17,149 nt of DNA from an uncultured Clostridia bacterium (GTDB lineage Bacteria; Bacillota; Clostridia; Christensenellales; UBA1242): assembly GCA_904397185.1 (NCBI GenBank), contig CAJFOL010000069.1, forward strand, positions 1 through 17,149. The letters are read 5' to 3'. Positions within the stretch are counted from its first letter, which is position 1. The number at the start of each line of letters is the position of its first letter. Below are positions 6,965-13,823 of this stretch, piece by piece. A program made the position numbers and the translations under genes. Below the pieces are notes generated by a model. It was not told the DNA's origin, did not search any database, and saw only the letters and a program-made list of their open reading frames with translations.

Positions 6965-8353
6965 ATGGATTTTGATGTTGTAATTGTTGGGGCTGGTCCT
7001 GCGGGGCTTTTTAGTGCTTACGAACTTGTGACAAAAAAGCCAAGTCTTAAAGTTTGTCTTATTGACCAAGGGAAACTGGCTCAAAATCGTGTTTGTCCTA
7101 TGAAGACGACAGGCAAATGTGTAAACTGTCAGCCATGCAATATACTCTCGGGCTATGGTGGTGCGGGAACTTTTAGTGATGGTAAACTCAATTTTATACC
7201 AAAACTTGGCAAAAGTGACCTATTCAAATATATGAGCGAGAGCGAGGCATACAGTCTTATTGACGACACCGAAGAAATCTTCAATAAATTTGGTATGGAC
7301 AGCGATGTCTATCCTAAAAACACCGAAAAGAGTGAAGAGATAAGACGTGACGTGACTGTAAAAGGTGCAAGGCTTTTACTTATAAAGCAAAAGCACCTCG
7401 GCTCCGATATGCTTCCAAAATATATTGAAGACTTCACAAATTATCTTATAAATCACGGAGTGACAACGATTGATAATGGGCGCGTTGAAGATATTGATAG
7501 CAACTCGGATTGCAACACTGTTTCATATTATAAAGACAACAAAAAGCATCAAATAACAGCCAAATATGTTATTGTCGCTCCAGGGCGAACAGGTGCTGGC
7601 TGGCTTCAAGGACTTCTTGACAAACACAAAATTCCTTATAGTAGCCAAAGTATAGAGATAGGTGTCAGAGTTGAAGTGCGAAAAGAGGTGCTTCAAAGTA
7701 TAACTGATGTCATCTATGACCCAACCATTTTTATCAAGACAAGCACATACGGTGACGAGATACGAACCTTTTGTACCAACCCTGGTGGTTATGTAACAAA
7801 AGAGAACTACTATGGATATATCTGTGTCAACGGTCATGCCCTTAAGAACAAAAAGTCAAACAACTCAAATTTTGCTTTTATAAGTAAGGTTACACTCACC
7901 CAGCCTGTTACGAACACACGATTATATGGAGAGTCAATCGCCCGTATTGCAAATGTGCTTGGTGACAACAAGCCTATAATTCAAACTTTAAAAGACCTGC
8001 GAAGTGGCAGGCGAAGTGAATGGCATAGGATAAATAAAGGTTTTATAGAACCGACTTTAAAGGACTGTGTCGCTGGCGACCTTGCACTTGTGCTTCCTTA
8101 TAGAATAATTCGCAACATTTTGGAGGGACTTGAACAACTTGATAAGATTATCCCAGGCGTAAATAACGGCGAGACACTTTTATATGGTCCTGAGATAAAG
8201 TTCTTCTCAAACGAAATTGAAACTGACAACAATTTTAAAATCAAAGATAAAAACTTGTATTTTATTGGCGATGGTGCGGGCAAGGCAGGAAACATTGTCG
8301 TTGCAGCGGCAACTGGGCTTGTCGCAAGTCGAGATATTTTGAAAAATACGTAA
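6965..8353 (+). CDS. FAD-dependent dehydrogenase of COG2509 type
   Basis: A flavoprotein with an N-terminal dinucleotide-binding fold: VVIVGAGPAGL, with the GxGxxG at residues 9-14, and an acidic ribose-binding position in CLIDQG. A cysteine cluster follows: Cys44 in NRVCP, then Cys52, Cys55 and Cys58 in KCVNCQPC, directly before GYGGAGTFSDGKL. This arrangement is characteristic of the uncharacterised FAD-dependent dehydrogenases grouped as COG2509. The C-terminal FAD contact is in YFIGDGAGKAGN (near 433-444). Length 462 is normal for the group. The substrate is unknown. An AGAGGAG site lies just before the ATG. It has its own promoter-like sequence and ends at a strong bidirectional terminator, so it is probably transcribed alone. 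The cysteine set may bind a metal or Fe-S cluster, which is inference. Confidence 0.88.
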   Translation: MDFDVVIVGAGPAGLFSAYELVTKKPSLKVCLIDQGKLAQNRVCPMKTTGKCVNCQPCNILSGYGGAGTFSDGKLNFIPKLGKSDLFKYMSESEAYSLIDDTEEIFNKFGMDSDVYPKNTEKSEEIRRDVTVKGARLLLIKQKHLGSDMLPKYIEDFTNYLINHGVTTIDNGRVEDIDSNSDCNTVSYYKDNKKHQITAKYVIVAPGRTGAGWLQGLLDKHKIPYSSQSIEIGVRVEVRKEVLQSITDVIYDPTIFIKTSTYGDEIRTFCTNPGGYVTKENYYGYICVNGHALKNKKSNNSNFAFISKVTLTQPVTNTRLYGESIARIANVLGDNKPIIQTLKDLRSGRRSEWHRINKGFIEPTLKDCVAGDLALVLPYRIIRNILEGLEQLDKIIPGVNNGETLLYGPEIKFFSNEIETDNNFKIKDKNLYFIGDGAGKAGNIVVAAATGLVASRDILKNT

Positions 8354-8464
8354 AAATATCCTATCCTTTAATAAAAATAAAAAAATAACACAAAAATAGT
8401 AAATAAATAAAAAACGATAAATAAAATGCAAAAATAAATTACTATAAATGCAAAAAATATCAAC

Positions 8465-8502
8465 AAAAAACACGTTATTTAATAAAAATAACGTGTTTTT
8501 TT
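8465..8502. terminator. Bidirectional terminator between the FAD dehydrogenase and aldehyde dehydrogenase genes
   Basis: A6 plus CACGTTATT (8465-8479) pairs exactly with AATAACGTG plus T6 (8487-8501) around a 7-nt loop, giving 15-bp arms with A/T runs on both sides. It serves the two convergent genes. The rest of 8354-8631 is extremely A/T-rich and holds no gene. Confidence 0.88.
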
Positions 8503-8631
8503 GATAAAATAGTCTATTTTTTATGACAATTAATATATTTTCAATCTATTTTTTATAATAACTATTGTATTTTTTTGATTATTTTTAACAAAATAATTGT
8601 TTTTATAAATAATTATTTTAAAAATCATAGA

Positions 8632-10065
8632 TTAAAATATATTTTTGAGTGTTATTGTCTTAGTTTTGGTCACTTGGTCAAAGGTACTCATAACTCCCTC
8701 TGTCCCAATTCCTGACAACTTATATCCACCAAAAGGCATCTCAAAACTACGATGGAAACTTGCTCCGTTGATGACAGTTCCGCCACACTCAAGTTTTGAG
8801 CAAATCTCAAATGCCGTCTTCATGTCACGAGTAAACACACAGCCACAAAGTCCATAACATGAAGCATTTGCAATTTCAATTGCCTCTTGTGCATTTTCAC
8901 AAGGAATAATACTTACAACTGGTGCGAAAATTTCTTCATCAAGTGCAACGTCCGCCGTTTTTGGAATATCGGTTATAACTGTTGGTTGAAGTACTGCGCC
9001 ACTAGATTGTCCGCCATAGATTATACGTCCGCCTTGTTCAACTACTTTTTCTATTTGTTTGACTGCCTTTTCACAGGCACCTTTTGTGACAAGACAACCT
9101 ATATCTGTCTTTTTATCCATCGGATTTCCGACAATGAGTTTGCTTATTGTGTTTACAACTTTCTCTTCAAACTCCTTGAGGACCTCCTTTTCGACTATAA
9201 AACGTTTACTTGCACAGCACACCTGCCCTGTGTTGTACATTCTGCCCCAAACCACTTCTTTTACAGCAAGGTCGATATCGGCATCCTTTAAAACTATAAA
9301 AGCATCATTTCCACCAAGTTCAAGTGCAACATGAGCAAGATGCTCAGCACCATTTAAATAGGTAAGTTTGCCAACCGCAGTCGAACCTGTGAAGGTTATT
9401 CCATGGACATTTTCATTTTTTGCAAGAGCATTTCCAACTATCGCCCCATCTCCTGTCAAGATTTGGACAACACCATTTGGAAGCCCAGCATCGTGGAGTA
9501 ACTTTGTAAGTTTTATAAGTGTTAGCGGATTTTGATGAGGTGGTTTGACAATTATTGTATTGCCTGCAAGTATTGCAGGTGCAACCTTTTGGTCAAACAA
9601 ATCACACGGAAAGTTGAAAGGTATGATAGCAAGCATTACACCTAATGGCTCTCTAATCGTAAACTGCAGAGTTTTCTCCTGCCCTGCCTCAGTGCCTGCT
9701 GGAATTACATTGCCATAAAGATGCTTTGCCTTTTCACAAAATGCCTCAAATGAAATTCGAATATTTGCAATTTCTCCATATGCCTGTGTGATAGGTTTGC
9801 CTGTCTCCTTGCAAAGGGTCTTCGCAAGGTCATCTTTATTTTCGTCTACTAATTTTAAAAATTTGTATAAAATCTTTGTTTTTTCGTGTACTGGCACGTT
9901 TTTCCAAGTCTTTTGTGCCTTTAAAGCATACTCTACTGCCCTTTTTGCATCTTTTTCAGTGCTATTTGGAACAGTGTCAATAACTCTTCCTGTGTATGGA
10001 TTGACTATTTTTATAGTCGCCTTGTTGCTAGCATCACAAAATTTTCCATTGATAATATTTTGCAT
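8632..10065 (-). CDS. NAD(P)-dependent aldehyde dehydrogenase, lactaldehyde-dehydrogenase-like
   Basis: An aldehyde dehydrogenase superfamily enzyme that oxidises an aldehyde to its acid with NAD(P). Catalytic residues are visible: Asn151 in IPFNFP, Lys174 in VKPP, Glu249 in LELGG and Cys283 in NTGQVCC, plus the FTGSTAVG cofactor loop near 225-232 and EEIFAPV. Length 477 is normal. The end region (GGTVING-S-F-R-EMPFGGYKLSG-G-EG) resembles lactaldehyde and succinate-semialdehyde dehydrogenases. With a FucO-like reductase in the same cluster, lactaldehyde is a reasonable substrate guess but is not proved. The start is the ATG at 10065 behind TAGGAGG (10079-10073), whose TAG is the stop codon of the upstream FIST gene. 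The 11-nt gap and shared bases imply one transcript and probable translational coupling. Confidence 0.92.
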   Translation of the reverse strand: MQNIINGKFCDASNKATIKIVNPYTGRVIDTVPNSTEKDAKRAVEYALKAQKTWKNVPVHEKTKILYKFLKLVDENKDDLAKTLCKETGKPITQAYGEIANIRISFEAFCEKAKHLYGNVIPAGTEAGQEKTLQFTIREPLGVMLAIIPFNFPCDLFDQKVAPAILAGNTIIVKPPHQNPLTLIKLTKLLHDAGLPNGVVQILTGDGAIVGNALAKNENVHGITFTGSTAVGKLTYLNGAEHLAHVALELGGNDAFIVLKDADIDLAVKEVVWGRMYNTGQVCCASKRFIVEKEVLKEFEEKVVNTISKLIVGNPMDKKTDIGCLVTKGACEKAVKQIEKVVEQGGRIIYGGQSSGAVLQPTVITDIPKTADVALDEEIFAPVVSIIPCENAQEAIEIANASCYGLCGCVFTRDMKTAFEICSKLECGGTVINGASFHRSFEMPFGGYKLSGIGTEGVMSTFDQVTKTKTITLKNIF

Positions 10066-10076
10066 ACCTTAACCTC

Positions 10077-11246
10077 CTACTTTGTAAAAGCGGTAAATGA
10101 AAGCATAAGACCGCCTGTGGTGTTTCGTCCATCATCTACAAATCCATATTCACCAAAAGTAAATTCCATTATAAAAGGAGTATCACCGACATTCTTCTTA
10201 ATTTCTTCGTAAACTTCGTTTATTCTTGAGTCAATACCTGCCCTTCGTCCTCCACAGTGTACAAGGTGATAGCAAACAATAGGCTTTTCTGCCCGCTCAT
10301 TAAGTTTTCTTAGTGTTTCGCCGACCGATGAGATAAGTTCGTCAACTGTCGCCTCCATTCTTATAACCGTTGTACCCTCTGCAAGATTTGCACCAATATT
10401 CATAGAATAATCTTCGTTGGCAAACATAGGGTGTCTGATTGCAATCAAATCTCCAAGTCTATCTTTAACTCCAAGTGGGCTGGTGATTGTTGCTGAAAGG
10501 AGGGCATTTCCCATAAGTTCGCTAGGTTTCATCCCTCTCCACTTGGCATATTTCTTAACTGCAGGAACACCATCAATAGATACAAGTTGTCTTGTCCCTT
10601 CCACCTTGGTGATTATACCCATATCACCAGTCTCACGATATGCACCAGTAAACTCATTGATAAAGTGTCCATTCATGTATATAAGTGCGACAGCCACACC
10701 TTCTCCTGTCACCTTGCCATCAAGGTATAACTTCCAGTTTCCTGTGATTGTATTGTCAGCAGCCGATCCACCAAAAAGAGGAACACGTCCAACTACCCTA
10801 TTCGCACCTTTTAAGAAAAACTCCTCTTCTGTAGGACTTGCCGTCATGTACATCACATCTGGCTCATCGTTATATGGCATTTTGGTCATAATTCTTGCCT
10901 TTTTGGTCGCACTTTCGCCAGCATCTCTTGCACTTTGGAATGCTTTTCGCTCTGCAAAGCCCACACCCACTATCATGTTAGGGTCAGAAAGAACCATAAT
11001 ACCAACAAATGGTTTGTCTCCGCCAATATATCCCTGTGGCATAATTACACCTGTAAATGAGGTGTTGCCTATAACTGGACAATCATAGACTTCCTTTATA
11101 CCTTTGATAACATCTTTAATTTTATAATCACAACTCATATACGCAAACACAAGTTTTGCATCCTTTGATTTTCCTGCCATTTTGGCTGCTTCTAGTCCTG
11201 CCTCGTATGCATTTTGTTTTGTACTAAATCCTGTTAAAGCCTTCAT
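10077..11246 (-). CDS. FIST-domain sensory protein (FIST_N plus FIST_C), stand-alone
   Basis: FIST domains are predicted small-ligand sensor modules, usually fused to or encoded beside signalling proteins. This 389-residue soluble protein shows the typical order: an early CPVIGNTSFTGVI stretch (56-68), then VPLFGGSAADN (155-165, a hallmark), then DGKVTGEGVAVALIY (176-190), and a C-terminal FIST_C part that includes VCYHLVHCGGRR and FIMEFTFGEYGF and ends TTGGLMLSFTAF. No histidine kinase, GGDEF, MCP or DNA-binding part is attached. It lies between an iron alcohol dehydrogenase and an aldehyde dehydrogenase on the same strand, and its stop codon overlaps the latter's Shine-Dalgarno. An AAGGAGA precedes the ATG. 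A promoter-like TTTATA-17-TGATAAAAT is just upstream, so FIST-ALDH could form a sub-operon. The ligand is unknown. Confidence 0.88.
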   Translation of the reverse strand: MKALTGFSTKQNAYEAGLEAAKMAGKSKDAKLVFAYMSCDYKIKDVIKGIKEVYDCPVIGNTSFTGVIMPQGYIGGDKPFVGIMVLSDPNMIVGVGFAERKAFQSARDAGESATKKARIMTKMPYNDEPDVMYMTASPTEEEFFLKGANRVVGRVPLFGGSAADNTITGNWKLYLDGKVTGEGVAVALIYMNGHFINEFTGAYRETGDMGIITKVEGTRQLVSIDGVPAVKKYAKWRGMKPSELMGNALLSATITSPLGVKDRLGDLIAIRHPMFANEDYSMNIGANLAEGTTVIRMEATVDELISSVGETLRKLNERAEKPIVCYHLVHCGGRRAGIDSRINEVYEEIKKNVGDTPFIMEFTFGEYGFVDDGRNTTGGLMLSFTAFTK

Positions 11247-11267
11247 TTTTTATCTCCTTTTCTTTAA

Positions 11268-11296
11268 ATTTTATCAGAATTGTTAAACTATATAAA
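11268..11296 (-). promoter_or_regulatory. Candidate promoter for the FIST-aldehyde dehydrogenase pair, TTTATA-17-TAAAAT with extended TG
   Basis: On the minus strand TTTATA (complement of 11291-11296), a 17-bp spacer, then TAAAAT (11268-11273) preceded by TGA. The predicted start (about 11261) is 2 nt before the AAGGAGA. The rest of the 151-nt gap (11247-11397) is A/T-rich with no clear terminator, so read-through from the alcohol dehydrogenase is also possible. Confidence 0.45.
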
Positions 11297-11397
11297 TGCA
11301 ATATTTTGAGTAAGATTTTTGTGCAATTTTTATTATTTTTAATTTTTTAGTGTTTTTCCTTGATTTTCCCAGTATTTTTTGAATTTTAAGTAATTTT

Positions 11398-12552
11398 CTA
11401 AATCAATGATTTGTAAAGTTTTTTAATGTCTTCAACCGAAGTCTCTCTTGGATTGCCACCTGTGCATATGTCGACAAAAGCATCTTGAGAGAGAAGTTCT
11501 ATATCGCCTTCCACAACACCCACTTCGCCTAGTGACTTTGGTATGCCAACGTGTTTTGAAAGTTTTTTAACCTCTCTAACTGCAATTTTAACGCATTCAT
11601 CATCTGTTTTATCTTTTGTGTCAACTCCGAAACACTCAGCAATCAACCTATATTTTCTTTTAGATGGCGACTGTGCATTATATTGCATAACTGTTGGAAG
11701 CAATATTGCATTTGCAGTACCGTGTGCTATATCCTTTCGCCCGCCAAGAGCATGAGCCATTGAGTGGACTATTCCAAGCCCGACTGCACTAAAACCCATA
11801 CCTACGACATACTGAGCATATGCCATTTTCTCTCTTGCTTCCATATCGTTGCCATCGATGCATGCCCTTTCAAGATATTTTGCAATCATTTTGATAGCCT
11901 CTAAAGCAAACATATCACTCATATCAGTTGCACCCTTTGTAATGAGGCTTTCAATAGCATGAGTGAGAGCATCCATCCCTGTGCTTGCTGTCAGTGATGG
12001 TGGCATTGTCCGCATAAGTTCGCTATCCACTATAGACATAATAGGGACATCATTTGGGTCAACACAGACAAGTTTACGTTTGGTCTTCTCGTCAGTTATT
12101 ACATAGTTGATAGTAACTTCAGCCGCAGTACCGCTGGTAGTAGGCATAGCAATCAGCGGGAATGCCTTGTTCTTTGTGTTGACTGTGCCTGCAAGCGACA
12201 ACACATCTTGATGTTGTTTGTTTGTCGCTATAACAGATATAGCCTTTGCACAGTCGATGACACTTCCACCGCCTACTGCGACAATCACATTCGGCTTAAA
12301 TTTTTTAAAGACCTTCAATCCGTTTTGAACGTTCTCGACTGTTGGATTTGGCTTAATATTAGAAAAAACCATGTATTTTACGTTATTTTCTTCGAGCAAA
12401 TATGATATTTTTTCTAAAACACCACTTTTTATAATGTTTTCATCGGAAACGAGTAAAACTTTATGATAGTCTCTTCTTTTTAATTCTTCTGGCAAACAAT
12501 TCCTAGCACCTGTGCCTAAAAAAGCACAGTTATTAAATACATATCTCTCCAT
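11398..12552 (-). CDS. fucO: Iron-type alcohol dehydrogenase, FucO-like (lactaldehyde/1,2-propanediol oxidoreductase)
   Basis: A group III metal-dependent alcohol dehydrogenase that interconverts an alcohol and aldehyde with NAD(P)H. The nucleotide loop is GGGSVIDCAKA (94-104). Metal ligands are Asp194 and His198 in TGMDALTHAIE, His263 in IVHSMAHALGG and His277 in AHGTANAILLP. These fit the ligand spacing of E. coli FucO, and the stretches GTAAEVTINYVITDE and CTGGNPRE also read like FucO. The reaction would be lactaldehyde to 1,2-propanediol or the reverse. Other substrates are common in this family, so the symbol is tentative. Length 384 is full. AAGGAGGG lies unusually close (2 nt) to the ATG. 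It is upstream of and co-oriented with the FIST and aldehyde dehydrogenase genes, with a promoter-like ATGACA-18-TATAAT of its own. Confidence 0.85.
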   Translation of the reverse strand: MERYVFNNCAFLGTGARNCLPEELKRRDYHKVLLVSDENIIKSGVLEKISYLLEENNVKYMVFSNIKPNPTVENVQNGLKVFKKFKPNVIVAVGGGSVIDCAKAISVIATNKQHQDVLSLAGTVNTKNKAFPLIAMPTTSGTAAEVTINYVITDEKTKRKLVCVDPNDVPIMSIVDSELMRTMPPSLTASTGMDALTHAIESLITKGATDMSDMFALEAIKMIAKYLERACIDGNDMEAREKMAYAQYVVGMGFSAVGLGIVHSMAHALGGRKDIAHGTANAILLPTVMQYNAQSPSKRKYRLIAECFGVDTKDKTDDECVKIAVREVKKLSKHVGIPKSLGEVGVVEGDIELLSQDAFVDICTGGNPRETSVEDIKKLYKSLI

Positions 12553-12574
12553 ATCCCTCCTTTTAACTAAAATT

Positions 12575-12604
12575 ATTATAAACTTTTTTGATGTGTTTTG
12601 TCAT
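12575..12604 (-). promoter_or_regulatory. FucO-like gene promoter, ATGACA-18-TATAAT
   Basis: On the minus strand a 5-of-6 -35 (complement of 12599-12604) and a perfect -10 (12575-12580). The predicted start is near 12568, giving a leader of about 16 nt. It lies just downstream of the terminator of the preceding small gene, as expected for a new transcription unit. Confidence 0.6.
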
Positions 12605-12635
12605 TCAAATTTGACTTATTTTTCTTTAAATAATC

Positions 12636-12666
12636 AAAAAAAATCTGCAAATGCAGACTTTTTTTT
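12636..12666. terminator. Terminator after the small 84-residue gene
   Basis: TCTGC-AAAT-GCAGA (12644-12657) is flanked by an A-run (12636-12643) and a T-run (12659-12666). On the minus strand the hairpin is followed by T8, so it ends the 12711-12965 gene. Confidence 0.8.
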
Positions 12667-12710
12667 ATTTTTTATTAAGTTTTTACAATATTTTAAAAAA
12701 TTATAGACTT

Positions 12711-12965
12711 TTACCTCTCATACTCTTCTTCGACTGGCAATCCTTTAACAAGTCTTTCGCCGTCCTCGAGAGGCTCCTCCGTCCTCTTAAAATCAATTAC
12801 GCCTCGCTTACCACTGCCTAAAGAGAGGTCTCGTGCCACCAATTTGTAACAACCCTCCCTGTTCGCAAGTGCCATCTTGTCAAAGAACTCTTTTGGCTTA
12901 ACATAGGCGTAACCCATTTCAATCAAGTTTTTAATATCATACATAGTATACGTATATCCTGTCAT
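12711..12965 (-). CDS. Small hypothetical protein (84 residues)
   Basis: An acidic/basic soluble protein starting MTGYTYTMYDIKNLIEMGYA, with no membrane segment or recognised domain. The start is the ATG at 12965-12963. A TTG five codons upstream is rejected because the GGAGGGGA binding site (12978-12971) overlaps it. An extended -10 promoter (TGCTATAAT) lies just upstream, and a clear terminator lies downstream at 12636-12666, so it is a complete single-gene unit. Having its own promoter, Shine-Dalgarno and terminator is the main evidence that it is real. It is divergent from mscL. The C-terminal third (residues 59-84) is rich in Glu and Arg. No function is proposed. Confidence 0.75.
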   Translation of the reverse strand: MTGYTYTMYDIKNLIEMGYAYVKPKEFFDKMALANREGCYKLVARDLSLGSGKRGVIDFKRTEEPLEDGERLVKGLPVEEEYER

Positions 12966-12985
12966 ATTTCTCCCCTCCAATGGCT

Positions 12986-12994
12986 ATTATAGCA
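12986..12994 (-). promoter_or_regulatory. Extended -10 promoter of the 84-residue gene (TGCTATAAT)
   Basis: The minus strand reads TGC-TATAAT, a perfect extended -10. A weak TTTAAA is 17 bp upstream. The predicted start is about 12979, one base before GGAGGGGA, giving a leader of about 14 nt. Confidence 0.6.
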
Positions 12995-13054
12995 TAAAAT
13001 GATTGTATTTTAAAAATTTTTTACACGAAAATTGTTGAATTTTATTTATTTGAC

Positions 13055-13083
13055 TTGATTTTAATAAAAAATCGTACTATCAT
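13055..13083 (+). promoter_or_regulatory. mscL promoter, TTGATT-17-TATCAT
   Basis: The -35 matches 4 of 6 and the -10 matches 5 of 6. The predicted start is about 13090, the first base of AGGAG (13090-13094), giving a leader of about 11 nt. Confidence 0.5.
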
Positions 13084-13100
13084 TATCTTAGGAGAAAATT

Positions 13101-13739
13101 ATGAAAAAAATAAAAGCATTTTTTAGTGATTTCAAAAAGTTTATAAGTCGTGGAAACGTTGTGGATATGGCTATAGGTGTGATTGTTGCAAGTGCTTTCA
13201 CCGCTATTGTAACTGCCCTAACAAATGGTATCATCATGCCGTTTATAAATTGGCTACTTTCGCTCGGTGGTGCTGGACTTGATTCGGCATACACATTCTT
13301 AAAAGTTGCATATCAAACGGATGCTATCACGGGAGAGCCAACTCAAACTATCGACCTTGCAAATAGTATTTACATAGACTGGGGTGCATTTATTACTGCT
13401 ATTATCAATTTCATTTTAATTGCACTTGTACTGTTTATAGTGCTTCGTATCATGATGAGTACTCAAGGTCTTTGGAAAAAAGAATTTCAGTCACTTCCAA
13501 ATAAAGAGGAAAAGAAAACCTTAAAAGAACTTGGCATCAATATGAAAGACAGAAAGGCAGTTATCGCTGCGACCAAAGAACTTCGTGAGAAGAATAAACC
13601 TGTACCACCTCCACCAAAGCCAACTCAAGAAGAACTTTTAACTCAGATTTTAGAAGAACTCAAAAAGCAAAACAAACTGGCAGAAAATGCAAGTGTTGAA
13701 GCACCTGTAGAAAACACAAAAGAAAACATCGAAGAATAA
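13101..13739 (+). CDS. mscL: Large-conductance mechanosensitive channel
   Basis: A homopentameric inner-membrane channel that opens under membrane tension and releases solutes on osmotic downshock. The N-terminal amphipathic segment and TM1 (RGNVVDMAIGVIVASAF, about 18-46) are canonical, with the NGIIMP turn at the end. A periplasmic loop covers about 47-93, and TM2 is about 94-118 (GAFITAIINFILIALVLFIV). The cytoplasmic helix EELLTQILEELKKQ (177-190) is also present. The protein has 212 residues against the usual 130-150. The surplus is a charged insert at about 119-166 plus a proline run (PVPPPP), both between TM2 and the final helix, and a 20-residue tail. AGGAG precedes the ATG at the right distance. 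It is convergent with the 888-residue gene, with a shared terminator. Confidence 0.95.
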   Translation: MKKIKAFFSDFKKFISRGNVVDMAIGVIVASAFTAIVTALTNGIIMPFINWLLSLGGAGLDSAYTFLKVAYQTDAITGEPTQTIDLANSIYIDWGAFITAIINFILIALVLFIVLRIMMSTQGLWKKEFQSLPNKEEKKTLKELGINMKDRKAVIAATKELREKNKPVPPPPKPTQEELLTQILEELKKQNKLAENASVEAPVENTKENIEE

Positions 13740-13764
13740 AACTTTTTAAAAAAAATCACATATT

Positions 13765-13802
13765 TAACAAAAAATCCACAAAAAATGTGGATTTTTTTGT
13801 TA
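13765..13802. terminator. Bidirectional terminator between mscL and the 888-residue gene
   Basis: TAAC plus A6 plus TCCACA (13765-13780) pairs with TGTGGA plus T7 plus GTTA (13786-13802), with one extra T. Both convergent genes end next to it (13739 and 13824). Confidence 0.85.
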
Positions 13803-13823
13803 TTTGTATATAATTTTATCAAA

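Noticed and set aside
8354..8460. A-rich stretch with repeated AAATGCAAAAATA-like units, examined as a repeat array or CRISPR.
   Set aside because: The units are low-complexity A-rich sequence with irregular spacing; no constant repeat with distinct spacers is present.
10417..11088. Long open frame of 223 codons on the plus strand opposite the FIST gene.
   Set aside because: It is antisense to a gene with clear FIST motifs, has no good ribosome binding site or recognisable protein features, and its composition is that expected of a mirrored coding strand.
12966..12980. Upstream TTG start for the small 84-residue protein.
   Set aside because: GGAGGGGA, the binding site for the ATG at 12965, overlaps those codons, and the predicted +1 is at about 12979.
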